Assembly (NCBI GenBank): GCA_900766135.1
Contig: CAAFUF010000003.1
Coordinates: 1-64,000 of the forward strand
Length of the DNA stretch: 64,000 bases
Reading direction: 5' to 3'
Source: Paenibacillaceae bacterium
GTDB taxonomy: Bacteria; Bacillota; Bacilli; Paenibacillales; Paenibacillaceae
Position 1 is the first letter of the stretch, and each line of letters begins with the position of its first letter. Of the stretch, positions 49,461 through 58,365 are shown piece by piece. The position numbers were made by a program, and so were the translations under genes. The notes beneath the pieces are model-generated. The model made no database searches. It saw nothing but the letters and a program-made list of their open reading frames with translations, and was not told where the DNA came from.

Positions 49461-49570
49461 TCTGGAATCTCCTCGTTTCCTTATTAACTTATCGTTTCAC
49501 CGATGACATAGGCATCATATGCGAATCCATCGCGGCCGGTGCCCAGTATTTAACAAATTATGGTGAAGGA

Positions 49571-50872
49571 TTAGTTGATTTGCCGAGGAGGCTTGATTAG
49601 GAAAAAGACTAAACCCAACGTGACCAAAGACAAGCTGGACACGGTGATAAACACGACGCGGTCGGAAATGTCCATCATCCATCCGAATAAGGGCGGCCCA
49701 AAGGCGACGCCTAAAAAGCGCAGGCTGTTGTACAATGAAGTAATCATGCCGCGTTCGCTTTTTTGGACCGATCCGGTAATCATCGTATTCAGGCAAGGCA
49801 GGAGGAGACCCGTTCCGATGCTGCTGACTGTCAGCAAACCAATAAAGACATAGATGTTCTTAAAGAAGAAAATCGTCGCGGCCAGCGCCAACGTCATCAT
49901 CACCAGTCCGATATTCATCAGCCAGCGGATCAGCAACCCTTTCTTCTTGATCAGGCTGCCCGTCGTATAGGAAGTGATGACCATGCCCAGCAGAGGGATC
50001 GCCAAAACGGCCCCCTTAAGGACTCCGTCGATGTTGTAGGGAGCCTCTTCCAAGGTATTGGACAAGTAAAACAAAACCCCAAATAAAATGAAAAGTCCCA
50101 ATGAACCGGCGAAAAAGGAGGTAATCAGCCAGCTTCCTTTTTTGCGAAAGATTTGGCCGATTTTATGAATATACGACTTTAACGGCTGTTTCTCGGCGAG
50201 CTTGGGTTCCTTGATCAGAAACAGAACGGCCAACAAGGATAAAGCGCAAAACACGGGGAACGCGAAAAAGGAAGCATACCAAACAATCAGCACCAGCAAG
50301 GACCCGATGATCGGGCTTAACACTTTGCCGACACCGTTTGACGCTTCGATCAATCCCAGGGCTTTGCTCTCCGTCCCGCCCTTGTATAAGTCGCCAACCA
50401 GTGCCATCGCGATCGGCGCCGTTCCCGCCGCCGCCATGCCTTGAATGGCCCGCGCCGTGATGATGACGGCATAGGAGTTCCAAACGGCGCCGAACCCGGC
50501 CAAAATCCCGGCACCTCCGTAGACGATCAACGCCGGGATAATAATTTTTTTGCGTCCAAACCGGTCGGAGAGGTAACCGATCACCGGGATGAACACGCCC
50601 GCCGCCAAAGAGAAAATCGAAATGATCAAACTGCTTTGAAATTTGCTGATTTCCAGCTGCCGCTGCATTTCCGGAAGGATAGGCACCAGCATCGAATTGC
50701 CGAACACAAGAACGATAGGGATCGTAGCAATGGCAATGAACTCCCATATCCGGCCTTTAGAACCGCTCTTCTCCGTATTTGAAGCGGACCGTTCGGACGC
50801 TTCCTCGTCAGGCAGGGAAATGTCGCTTTGGAAGGTAATTTGCAGCCTTTTCCGCGTTTTGGTGTTATTCAT
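49571..50872 (-). CDS. MFS transporter of the sulfolactate cluster
   Basis: A 433-residue transporter with 12 membrane helices and a 40-residue charged N-terminal tail. The MFS loop motif GYLSDRFGRKKIII and the sequence around ALVGDLYKGGTESKALGLIEASNGVGKVLSPIIGS are typical of DHA1-type exporters. It lies between comA and comB on the comA strand; B. subtilis has an MFS gene (yitG) near its sulfolactate genes, so a role in moving sulfolactate or a precursor is plausible. The ATG at 50872 lies behind GAGGAG. Confidence 0.82.
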   Translation of the reverse strand: MNNTKTRKRLQITFQSDISLPDEEASERSASNTEKSGSKGRIWEFIAIATIPIVLVFGNSMLVPILPEMQRQLEISKFQSSLIISIFSLAAGVFIPVIGYLSDRFGRKKIIIPALIVYGGAGILAGFGAVWNSYAVIITARAIQGMAAAGTAPIAMALVGDLYKGGTESKALGLIEASNGVGKVLSPIIGSLLVLIVWYASFFAFPVFCALSLLAVLFLIKEPKLAEKQPLKSYIHKIGQIFRKKGSWLITSFFAGSLGLFILFGVLFYLSNTLEEAPYNIDGVLKGAVLAIPLLGMVITSYTTGSLIKKKGLLIRWLMNIGLVMMTLALAATIFFFKNIYVFIGLLTVSSIGTGLLLPCLNTMITGSVQKSERGMITSLYNSLRFLGVAFGPPLFGWMMDISDRVVFITVSSLSLVTLGLVFFLIKPPRQIN

Positions 50873-51017
50873 CGGTTTAGCTCCTCATCGTTAAATTCGG
50901 AACGCAAAGAATACGTTCATTATTTGCCATTCGGAAATCGGGTATGCATCCATTTGCACGGGCTCCTACCCATCGGGCATAAGCTGGTAATGTTCAAAGC
51001 AGAAGGGTAGGGGAAAC

Positions 51018-51713
51018 ATGATCCAAATCGTACAGGGGAATAACCACCGGCTGGCGGATGCGGAGGTCCATGTGGTGATCGATGTGATCCGGGCCTTTAC
51101 GGTGGCGCATTACGCTTTTATTCAGGGAGCTCAGAGGATGATTTTGGCCGGTTCGCTGGAAGAGGCATTTCGTTTCAAACAGGATCATCCGGATCATTTA
51201 TTGGCGGGAGAAATCAAAGGCTTGCCCATTCCGGGGTTTGATTTGGACAATTCGCCAGCTCGGGTCGCGCAAGCGAGCTTGGCCGGGAAAACGCTGATTC
51301 AAAAGACGACGAACGGTGTGGAAGCTACCTTGAACTCCTTAAATGCCAAACAGGTTTTCGTTACGGGGTTTTCCAATGCGGCAACAACGGCGAAATGGAT
51401 CAAAGGCCGGTTCTCAAATATCAGCCCGGAACCCACGATACATCTGATCGCTTCGCATCCAACGGGGGACGACGATCTGGCCTGCGCGGAATATATAGCC
51501 GGGATCTTACGGGGAGACGGAAGAATCACAGCTGCGCAAACCATAGAGCGAATACGCGGGGCGGAAGCAGCCGCCAAGTTTTTCGATCCGGAACAACCGG
51601 CATTTTTGCCTGAGGATATGGAGCTTTGCTTACGGGAGCGGTCTACCGGCTTTGTGATGAAGGTGGTTACCCGCAGCGGGATTCCGGTCATTGAACGGGA
51701 GGACGTATATTAG
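51018..51713 (+). CDS. comB: 2-phosphosulfolactate phosphatase
   Basis: ComB removes phosphate from phosphosulfolactate to give sulfolactate (YitC in B. subtilis). The 231-residue protein has VVIDVIRAFTVAHYAF, LLAGEIKGLPIPGFDLDNSP, the KTLIQKTTNGV block and HPTGDDDLACAEYIAGIL, all typical of the ComB family. ATG 51018 lies behind GTAGGGG. Together with ComA it should supply the sulfolactate found in spores. The two genes are divergent, with an MFS exporter between. Confidence 0.92.
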   Translation: MIQIVQGNNHRLADAEVHVVIDVIRAFTVAHYAFIQGAQRMILAGSLEEAFRFKQDHPDHLLAGEIKGLPIPGFDLDNSPARVAQASLAGKTLIQKTTNGVEATLNSLNAKQVFVTGFSNAATTAKWIKGRFSNISPEPTIHLIASHPTGDDDLACAEYIAGILRGDGRITAAQTIERIRGAEAAAKFFDPEQPAFLPEDMELCLRERSTGFVMKVVTRSGIPVIEREDVY

Positions 51714-51740
51714 GGGAGGATCCCTCGGATTCTCCCTTTA
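51713..51740. terminator. Terminator between convergent comB and DUF3231 gene
   Basis: GGGGAGGATCC pairs with GGATTCTCCC (one mismatch) around a short loop, then TTTA. It serves both flanking genes. Confidence 0.7.
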
Positions 51741-51746
51741 TGGTTT

Positions 51747-52253
51747 CTACTCCGGTTTTTTGACTAGCAGCGGCGGTGGAACGAGCCACCCTTTGTCCTT
51801 GCTCATGCGCAAAATTCTTAAGGCCAGTGCGGTTTTGGTTGCATGATATTTGGCGAACAATGCGCCGATATCCTCCCGGATCGACAACCCCATCGCTCCG
51901 CTGCAGCCGGCCAAGGATGCCGCGGTGTCCATGGCAATCTTCGCCCCGATTTCCGCATCGGCAAATCTGGCCCCCGGCGGGATATCCTCCAGTTTCGCTT
52001 CCGGCCGTTCCGGCAGCATCGGGGATGGCAGGATCCCGTTATCCGTTAACAGCTTGTCCAGTTCTTTGATTTCCAGTTTCGCCTGATCCATCAAATCCTT
52101 CAGAATCTCCTTCAAATCTTTATCGCCGGCATGGTACGTGAACAGCTGGTAGCAGGACAAGATCATTTTGGCTGCCATCGAACTTTCCCATATCGTAAAT
52201 ATTTCGCCGTAATGCAACGGCTCATGCTTCGGATTGCCGTCTAACACACCCAT
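51747..52253 (-). CDS. DUF3231 family protein
   Basis: A 168-residue, mainly helical protein of the DUF3231 family, common in endospore formers and built like the CotF family. Family marks are GEIFTIWESSMAAKMILSCYQLFTYHAGDKDLKEIL and DAEIGAKIAMDTAASLAGCSGAMGLSIREDIGALF. Its role is unknown, possibly in the spore. It lies between comB and an ECF sigma gene on the opposite strand. The ribosome site GGAGAT precedes ATG 52253. Confidence 0.82.
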   Translation of the reverse strand: MGVLDGNPKHEPLHYGEIFTIWESSMAAKMILSCYQLFTYHAGDKDLKEILKDLMDQAKLEIKELDKLLTDNGILPSPMLPERPEAKLEDIPPGARFADAEIGAKIAMDTAASLAGCSGAMGLSIREDIGALFAKYHATKTALALRILRMSKDKGWLVPPPLLVKKPE

Positions 52254-52391
52254 GAAGACATCTCCTTTATCTTCGTCATATTATTTGCCGTCCGTAGTAT
52301 GTCTCCCGATGACAGGTTGTATGTTGAAGAATTGTTTGTGTCCTTGAGGCACTTTTATAGAAACAGATTTGTTATATAGTGTAGTAAGAAC

Positions 52392-53018
52392 ATGGAGGTG
52401 TTCGTAACGGAACGGGAACAAGAACGAGATGCCAATAACATTGAAACGGAGATTGTCCGTGTTCAACAAGGGGACAGGGAACGGTTTGCGCTGATCGTGG
52501 ATCATTTCCAACAGCAGATCTTTCGCTATTGCTGCCGACTGCTTGGCAATCATTACGATGCGGAGGATGCGGTTCAGGATATTTTTGTGAAGGCTTACCG
52601 CTCTATTCACAGTTACAAGCCGCAAGTCAGTTTCTCCGCGTGGCTGTACCGGATCGCGATGAACCATTGTTATAACCTTCTTCGGAAAGAACGTCTGCAT
52701 CGCCAATGGCTAAGGCTGTTCAAGCCGGACCTGACCACAGCAAGTGTAGAGCAGGAGATCGTAGGGCAGCTATACAGCTACCCGATCGAACAAGCTTTGA
52801 TGCAATTAACGCCGGAGGAAAGGAACATGGTGGTTCTGCGCGTAATGGAGCAGCGTTCTTTTGCTGAGATCAGTGAAATCTTGTTGGTCAGCCCGAATGC
52901 GTTACATAAACGAATGAAGCGAATTCAACGTAAGCTGCAAACGGCTTTGACCATGAAACAGGAGAAGGAGGAAATGGGATGTCACGAGACGGAGAACGTA
53001 ATGAATTCGAAAGCCTGA
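52392..53018 (+). CDS. ECF-type RNA polymerase sigma factor
   Basis: A 208-residue ECF sigma factor with region 2 (FQQQIFRYCCRLLGNHYDAEDAVQDIFVKAYRSIHSY, then FSAWLYRIAMNHCYNLLRKERL) and region 4 (LMQLTPEERNMVVLRVMEQRSFAEISEILLVSPNALHKRMKRIQRKL). ATG 52392 has no clear ribosome site. A good GGAGGTG lies just after it, eight bases before an ACG codon, so initiation may be inefficient or non-canonical. The next gene overlaps by 40 bases and encodes a membrane protein that probably holds the sigma factor inactive. Confidence 0.88.
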   Translation: MEVFVTEREQERDANNIETEIVRVQQGDRERFALIVDHFQQQIFRYCCRLLGNHYDAEDAVQDIFVKAYRSIHSYKPQVSFSAWLYRIAMNHCYNLLRKERLHRQWLRLFKPDLTTASVEQEIVGQLYSYPIEQALMQLTPEERNMVVLRVMEQRSFAEISEILLVSPNALHKRMKRIQRKLQTALTMKQEKEEMGCHETENVMNSKA

Positions 53019-53950
53019 TTCAAGCCGCAAGCCGGGGAGACGTGCTTCCAAAAATCGAAGTAACACAGCGGGTTATGGAACAGATCCGGGGGGAGAAACC
53101 TGGCCGAAAACGCTTAGTCTGGAAACTTCTGAGTCCGACAGGGGCAGTTGCCGGGCTGCTTACACTAATGCTAATTTCCGTCACCGTATATGCCACTTCG
53201 GAGTTTATTCAAATTCGTAATGCGGCGGGAGAAGTCAAAGTTCAGTATGCGGCACCGGAACGTAAACCGGAACCTGCGGGATACAGCAGCTTCGAGCAGC
53301 AAGCACTGAAGAAGGCAGAGCCTGGGGAGCTTATCGCTTACTATGTGAAGGAGACCCCGAACAGTCCCACTTCAGAGATGCGGGATAAACTCCAATTCGC
53401 CCATAAAGAAAAGCGGTGGAGATCGTATTCAGAGTTTCTGAAGGAAATGAAACGAACAAGCGCACCGCAATTGCCGGAATCCGTAGCCGGTTATCCACTC
53501 GAGTATGGGACGGTTTGGCCTAATTATCCAACCTCTCAGCAACTGAAGACATCTCCCTTTTATCAAAGCATATTGGGTGAGCTTAAAAGAGAGGCAGAGA
53601 AAGCAAATGGGCAGCTGGTGTTTAGCCGAGCTGTTCCATGGACAGAGGCGGCTTCCGTCTATGGCCTGTATACGCAGGGGATGGCTCATATCGGGTTAGG
53701 CGCGAACTTGCTGCATGGTGGGGATATGACGGTCTATCAGGAGCCGGAGAATCGGACGGAACCGCATCAGGTAGAAGGGCGGACCGTGGTATACAACGAT
53801 GTGGATCGGAAAGAAGTGAGCTATCACTACCTTAGTTGGTACAATGAGGAGCAGGACGCTTATTATATGTTAACCACCTATGGTGGACATCAGCTTTCGA
53901 AGGAAGAATTGCTCCGTCTTGCCGGAGATTTGATTCGAAATGGATTGTAG
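52979..53950 (+). CDS. Probable anti-sigma factor, single-pass membrane protein
   Basis: A 323-residue protein with a cytosolic N-terminus of about 45 residues, one membrane helix at about residues 50-68 (LLSPTGAVAGLLTLMLISVTVYA), and a large extracytoplasmic C-terminal domain. It overlaps the sigma gene by 40 bases, starting at ATG 52979 after GAGAAGGAGG. The layout matches anti-sigma factors that are released by an envelope signal. The N-terminal tail lacks the zinc His-Cys motif of ZAS proteins, so the binding mode would differ. The external domain (SVAGYPLEYGTVWPNYP, YYMLTTYGGHQLSKEEL) is not one I recognise. Confidence 0.75.
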   Translation: MSRDGERNEFESLIQAASRGDVLPKIEVTQRVMEQIRGEKPGRKRLVWKLLSPTGAVAGLLTLMLISVTVYATSEFIQIRNAAGEVKVQYAAPERKPEPAGYSSFEQQALKKAEPGELIAYYVKETPNSPTSEMRDKLQFAHKEKRWRSYSEFLKEMKRTSAPQLPESVAGYPLEYGTVWPNYPTSQQLKTSPFYQSILGELKREAEKANGQLVFSRAVPWTEAASVYGLYTQGMAHIGLGANLLHGGDMTVYQEPENRTEPHQVEGRTVVYNDVDRKEVSYHYLSWYNEEQDAYYMLTTYGGHQLSKEELLRLAGDLIRNGL

Positions 53951-54014
53951 GATCGTAACTTTCTCCCATTTTCGCCGTCTATACTAAATAGATTGGGGAG
54001 AAAGGAGAAGCAAG

Positions 54015-54230
54015 ATGAAATTAGGCAAAATCCGGCTACGTCCGGCGGTTTACGGCATATTGGCGACGACACTGGCTTCGGTCATGACCGCGAGCTCGAT
54101 TGCTGCCGCAGAGGCGGAGTCCTGCCACGCCTATACGAACCCGGAAACGAAAGAAGCGTACTATAACGCCTATTCGGCTATATCTGAAAGCCAATGTTCT
54201 CACCCAACTGGTTTCCGATTGGGGGATTGA
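54015..54230 (+). CDS. Small secreted protein (71 aa)
   Basis: A tiny protein with a strong ribosome site (GGGGAGAAAGGAG) before ATG 54015. The N-terminus is a clear signal peptide: basic KLGKIRLRP, a hydrophobic stretch to about residue 28, and a signal-peptidase site near SSIAAAEA. The mature part would be about 38 residues, Tyr/Ala/Ser-rich, with two cysteines (SCHAY and SQCSH) that could form a disulfide. It follows the sigma/anti-sigma pair, so it may be a target or cue of that system (inference). The family is unknown. Confidence 0.6.
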   Translation: MKLGKIRLRPAVYGILATTLASVMTASSIAAAEAESCHAYTNPETKEAYYNAYSAISESQCSHPTGFRLGD

Positions 54231-54265
54231 ATGGGTCCCCATAAAGTAACCTGAATCCGCATATA

Positions 54266-54352
54266 AAAAGCAGGCCGTTTGTGAAGGGGATTCCTATGGT
54301 GAGTTCTAACCATCAGGGTGCCTTTCACTTGGAATGGCCTGCTTTTCTTTTT
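54266..54352 (+). terminator. Long hairpin terminator
   Basis: AAAAGCAGGCC (54266-54276) pairs with GGCCTGCTTTT (54336-54346) across a long, partly structured loop, followed by CTTTTT. It lies between convergent genes and serves both. Confidence 0.7.
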
Positions 54353-54355
54353 AGA

Positions 54356-55258
54356 TTAACGGTGCACCGTATATTGAGTTGCTTTACTAAAGCTGCGAAT
54401 CAATTCAACCTCACCGGCGCTTAGCTCGGGAGTGTCGGCCGCGGCCAGATTCTGCAGCAGCTGTTCGCGCGAGCTGGCTCCGGGAATCGCCACGGCTACC
54501 GCCGGATGGACCAGCGAGTAGCGGATTGCCAGCTGCGTTAGACTGCGTTCCGGGGTTTCCAGCTCTTGCAGCTTCCGGCGTAGGTCACGCAGCTCGTCCA
54601 GATCGTAATCCAGCACGCCTTTAACCGGTTCGCGGTTCGCCGCCAGCGCTCCGCTGGCTAACGGGCCCCGGGCGATCACGCCGATCCGATGCTCCTGAAG
54701 GAGGGGAAACACGGACTCTTCACCGCGCCGGTCCACGATGCTGTACTGGTTCATGACGCTGACGATCGAAGATCGGGAGACGTACTCGCGAATCACGTTC
54801 GGACGAATGGAGGAAATTCCGTACTCCCGGATGACGCCTTCTTTCTTTAATTGTTCAAACGCTTCAATCGTGTCGTCGATCGGATCCTCGATCGTCCCGC
54901 CGTGCAGTTGATACAAATCGATATAATCCGTGCCAAGCCGGCGCAGGCTGTCTTTGACCGCCGACAGGATATACGCCTTGGACGCATCCCAACTCCAGCC
55001 CTCTTGGCCAGGAATCCGGCGGTTGCCGACTTTGGTCGCTAGAACGACGCGATCCCGGCGTCCCTTGATCGCCTTTCCGACGAGTTCTTCATTGGTTCCG
55101 GCATCGTATAAATCGGCGGTATCGAGAAAATTGACGCCTCGTTCCAGCGCCTCGTGGATCAGGGCGATCGCATTCGACTCCTCCGTCCCTAGCGACATGC
55201 AGCCAAGCCCGATTTCACTAACCATCAGATCGGAGGAGCCCAATCGGTTCATTTTCAT
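54356..55258 (-). CDS. Aldo/keto reductase (YqkF-like)
   Basis: A 300-residue aldo/keto reductase. The catalytic set is visible: DTADLYDAGTNEELVG (Asp and Tyr), VVLATKVG (Lys), and YIDLYQLHGGTIEDP (His). The C-terminal cofactor segment is VAIPGASSREQLLQNLAA. I chose ATG 55258, behind AAGGAG; two codons further up there is a TTG. It lies head-to-head with the damaged TetR-type gene but the two are not obviously related. Substrate not predictable. Confidence 0.85.
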   Translation of the reverse strand: MKMNRLGSSDLMVSEIGLGCMSLGTEESNAIALIHEALERGVNFLDTADLYDAGTNEELVGKAIKGRRDRVVLATKVGNRRIPGQEGWSWDASKAYILSAVKDSLRRLGTDYIDLYQLHGGTIEDPIDDTIEAFEQLKKEGVIREYGISSIRPNVIREYVSRSSIVSVMNQYSIVDRRGEESVFPLLQEHRIGVIARGPLASGALAANREPVKGVLDYDLDELRDLRRKLQELETPERSLTQLAIRYSLVHPAVAVAIPGASSREQLLQNLAAADTPELSAGEVELIRSFSKATQYTVHR

Positions 55259-55419
55259 TTGCAAAAACTCCTTAGGTCAATTCGTTCGTTATCTAGATTA
55301 TAAGAGATATTATTACCTCTTTACACAAATTTTTAGAAAAGGCGATCCGCCACGTTTCACTTGACCTGGATTTACTCCGTCCCTTAATAAACAAGACTGT
55401 AAAAATTAAAGAACAGGAG

Positions 55420-55742
55420 GATCGACCATTCCAAGACACGATCGATTTTGCGGGAAACCCTAATTAATACTTGACTGCGACAGTGCAATGGAATTCGGAA
55501 ACAACGACGAGGAGGTGAACCGGGAGGTCAAGCAAATGTTTAACGATGTACACTGCGCCCTGGAGGAGGTCATCAGCAAAGGGCAAGCGGCAGGCCAAAT
55601 TACCCGGCGTTTCACCAGCAACGAATTGGCGGCCCATTTGGCGAATGCCATGAGAGGCGCGTTGACGCTGGAAAAGGCGGGCGCTCCGGCAGACTATATA
55701 AAGACCGTGCTGGAAACCTCGTTTAATTTGATCAAAAACTAA
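55420..55742 (+). pseudogene. Decayed TetR-family repressor (NemR-like position)
   Basis: The C-terminal 84 residues (55488-55742) match the ligand-binding half of TetR-type repressors: VHCALEEVISKGQAAGQI, SNELAAHLANAMRGALTLEKAG, VLETSFNLIK. The DNA-binding half is missing. Upstream, an AGGAGG site at about 55416-55421 leads to ATT where a start codon would be, and a fragment reading RSILRETLINT in another frame then hits a stop. This looks like a lost start, a frameshift and an internal deletion. The neighbour is an Old Yellow Enzyme gene, which TetR-type NemR proteins usually repress. The 84-residue frame has an ATG but no good ribosome site. Confidence 0.65.
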
Positions 55743-55831
55743 TTTTTTTTACACCTTTTTTGACTTGGTAGTAAAGAATGTTCCGGTTACTGTCATTCAA
55801 GCACTTTCGACATTATTTTTTTAGTTTGTTA

Positions 55832-55847
55832 TTGACTATGCGGTCAA
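55832..55847. promoter_or_regulatory. Palindrome before the Old Yellow Enzyme gene
   Basis: TTGAC (55832-55836) and GTCAA (55843-55847) form an inverted repeat across 6 bases, 24 bases before the gene. It could be the operator of the lost repressor. A weaker relative (TTGACTGCGACAGTGCAA) lies around 55472. Confidence 0.45.
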
Positions 55848-55870
55848 ATAAAAAAACAGGAGAGATCACT

Positions 55871-56971
55871 ATGCCCTTATTCGAAACTTTATTATCCACC
55901 TATTCATTAGGTTGCCTTCATTTGAAAAATCGGATCGTCGTTGCGCCGATGACCCGGGTTTCCGCAACCCCGGACGGCTTGGCAACGGAACGCATGGCCC
56001 GTTATTATGCGCGATTTGCGGCCGGAGGATTCGGCCTGGTCATCACGGAATCGAGCTATACGGATCAAGCGTACAGCCAGGGGGCTTTGAACCAGCCAGG
56101 TATCACCAACGAGGCGCAAATCGACGCGTGGCGAAAGGTAACGGAGGCGGTCCACCGTCATGGCGGTAAAATCATTGCGCAATTGGCGCACGCCGGTGCG
56201 CTATCCCAAGGCAATTCCTTTAAAGAAGGGACGGTTGCCCCTTCCGCTTATCAGCCGGAAGGGGAACGGAGTCCGCTTTACGGTAATGGCGGCCCTTATC
56301 CGATGGCAAAGGTACTTCCCCTTGAGGAAATCAAGGTCCTGATTCAGAGTTACTCCCAAGCGGCGTATAACGCCAGGCTGGCTGGGTTTGACGGCGTTGA
56401 AATCCACTCCGCAAACGGTTTTTTGCCGGACCAGTTTTTGACCGATTACATCAATGGGCGTACCGATGAATATGGCGGCAGCCTGGAGAAACGGCTGCGA
56501 TTCCTTCTTGAGACGATCGAAGCTGTAAAGGCACGGGTCGGTGATGAGTTGATTGTCGGCGTAAGGATTTCGCAGACGAAAGTAAACAACTTTGAATACA
56601 AATGGCCAAACGAGGAAAAGGATGCTCAGGTGATTTTTGAAAGCCTCGGCAAAGCCAGCGTGGACTACATTCACACTTATGAATACGATTCGCTGGCTCC
56701 GGCATTTGGAGAATCCGGTCGGACGCTGGCCGAGCTGGCCAAAAAATACGGCGGCACTACGGTCATCGTCAATGGCGGTTTATCGAAGCCGGAGGAGGCA
56801 AGCAAGGCGTTATTGAAGGGTGGGGATTTGGTCGCCTTGGCCAAAATCGCTTTAGCCAATCCGGATTGGCCGCAGAAGGTGCAAGACGGGCAGCCGATCG
56901 AAGCTTTTACCGGCGAAGTACTAGCTCCGACCCCAACGATCAAAGAAAGCGAACTGCTTGCAGCCGAATAA
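55871..56971 (+). CDS. Old Yellow Enzyme family NADH:flavin oxidoreductase
   Basis: A 366-residue FMN TIM-barrel enzyme of the Old Yellow Enzyme group, which reduces activated C=C bonds of quinones, enones and similar electrophiles. Marks are LKNRIVVAPMTR, QLAHAG, the substrate pair in GFDGVEIHSANGFLPDQFLTDYINGRTDEYGGS (His and Asn, then Tyr-Gly-Gly-Ser) and the FMN-phosphate site near VIVNGG and LVALAKIALANPDWP. ATG 55871 lies behind AACAGGAGAG; a frame from 55778 runs through the promoter. Its likely repressor gene just upstream is broken, so expression may be constitutive (inference). Confidence 0.9.
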   Translation: MPLFETLLSTYSLGCLHLKNRIVVAPMTRVSATPDGLATERMARYYARFAAGGFGLVITESSYTDQAYSQGALNQPGITNEAQIDAWRKVTEAVHRHGGKIIAQLAHAGALSQGNSFKEGTVAPSAYQPEGERSPLYGNGGPYPMAKVLPLEEIKVLIQSYSQAAYNARLAGFDGVEIHSANGFLPDQFLTDYINGRTDEYGGSLEKRLRFLLETIEAVKARVGDELIVGVRISQTKVNNFEYKWPNEEKDAQVIFESLGKASVDYIHTYEYDSLAPAFGESGRTLAELAKKYGGTTVIVNGGLSKPEEASKALLKGGDLVALAKIALANPDWPQKVQDGQPIEAFTGEVLAPTPTIKESELLAAE

Positions 56972-57056
56972 CGCGAGGAAACTAATAACACGGGAACAGC
57001 CTGCTCAGAAGCGGCTGTTCCTGTGTTTTCGTCTTCTGTACGATAAACGATAAAGA

Positions 57057-58247
57057 TCACATGTACAAACTGGCCAGCAAGATCCCCAAGCTTTCCTCAT
57101 AAATCTCGTCGAATTGGGAGAGCGGCAACGGGTTGACGCCGGTTCCCAGCTCGATCGTAAATCCGGGACGCCGGAAATCATAGATGAACCAATCCTTATA
57201 TCCGGCATAACTCTCCACGTTTCGGATCGCCTCGTAACCGCTGACCCGGGCAAATTCGTTTGCGATCGTTTCGGCGTAAGCCGGCTCGCGGTTTTCGAAG
57301 CCCCAGTAGATGACTTCGCCTTGGGTGTGGAACGCCAGCACATGATCGAAATCGCTTTGCCGGGTCAGGTTGGCCATCGCGATCGCTTCAGGTTCGGTCA
57401 GCGGGGCGGTGCCCGGATAATCCCGGGGGCCGCGTTCCACCGGATTACGGGCAACCTCGCGTTCCCATAACGCCGGGAACTGGTCGTTCAAGTCAACTCC
57501 ATTGATATTGGCTTTCCACCCTTGAAAATCGGTGTTGCCGCCGTTGTAAGACAGCACGTTGCTGCGGTAAGGTTCCTGGGCCGGCAATCCGTGGATGACG
57601 AGGTCCACGCCGTCCATATTCACCATAGGCACCATCGAGAAGGTAACCCCTTCATAATAAGGCCACATCTGCAGGCCGCGAATCGTGCCGCTGTTCGTGA
57701 GCGCAAGCAGGTACTGGTTCAGGAATTTGATCAACACCGGCGTCGTGATCCATTCGTTCGCATGAAAAGCTCCGTTGACATGCACCTGTTTATTGCCTTT
57801 TCCAATGCGCAGTTCGGGAATGGGTTTGTTCATGACCGTATTCCCGATATTCCGGTAGGCTATAAACGGATAGATATCCATCAACCGGTTCAAATCATCC
57901 CGCAATGCAGCGGAATCGTACGGTTTGCGGATGTCGACCACGAACCAGGTGACCCGCAGCGGAAGCTGCAGCCGTTGACCGACCTCAAGGCGATTCGGGT
58001 TCGCTGACTGGTTCAGCAGCAGGATCATATCCATCGGTACCCCACGGTCCCTCGACAGTTTCCAAATGGAGTCGCCGGCTTTGACCTGATATTCGCTGGA
58101 CAAGAAACCGGGGATGTGGATCGTCTGGCCCGCGCTAAGACTCTCCGCTTGAATGCCCGGGTTGGAATCCATGAGCAACTGCAGCGGCAGTTGAAAGATC
58201 TGGCCGTAATACCATAACGTATCCCCGGGACGCACTTGTATACGCAT
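57057..58247 (-). CDS. LysM-containing M14 peptidase (gamma-D-Glu-diamino-acid endopeptidase)
   Basis: A 396-residue protein with two LysM domains at residues about 1-45 (MRIQVRPGDTLWYYGQIF) and 50-95 (EYQVKAGDSIWKLSRDRG), followed by a zinc carboxypeptidase domain of family M14. Zinc ligands and catalytic residues are FHANEWITTP (His, Glu), VLAFHTQG (His) and FTIELGTG (Glu). It matches enzymes that cut the gamma-D-glutamyl-diaminopimelate bond of peptidoglycan in sporulating bacilli (YqgT type). No signal peptide is present, typical of the mother-cell enzymes. ATG 58247 lies behind AGGAGGG. Confidence 0.9.
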   Translation of the reverse strand: MRIQVRPGDTLWYYGQIFQLPLQLLMDSNPGIQAESLSAGQTIHIPGFLSSEYQVKAGDSIWKLSRDRGVPMDMILLLNQSANPNRLEVGQRLQLPLRVTWFVVDIRKPYDSAALRDDLNRLMDIYPFIAYRNIGNTVMNKPIPELRIGKGNKQVHVNGAFHANEWITTPVLIKFLNQYLLALTNSGTIRGLQMWPYYEGVTFSMVPMVNMDGVDLVIHGLPAQEPYRSNVLSYNGGNTDFQGWKANINGVDLNDQFPALWEREVARNPVERGPRDYPGTAPLTEPEAIAMANLTRQSDFDHVLAFHTQGEVIYWGFENREPAYAETIANEFARVSGYEAIRNVESYAGYKDWFIYDFRRPGFTIELGTGVNPLPLSQFDEIYEESLGILLASLYM

Positions 58248-58365
58248 AATATATCCCTCCTGCACGTTTTTGCCTTATAACAACCTATGTAGGAGGAAGC
58301 GCGCTCCATACCAAATGGAATGAACCCTTCACAACATCCCAGCTTTCAGGTAGAATTTAGAAGGT

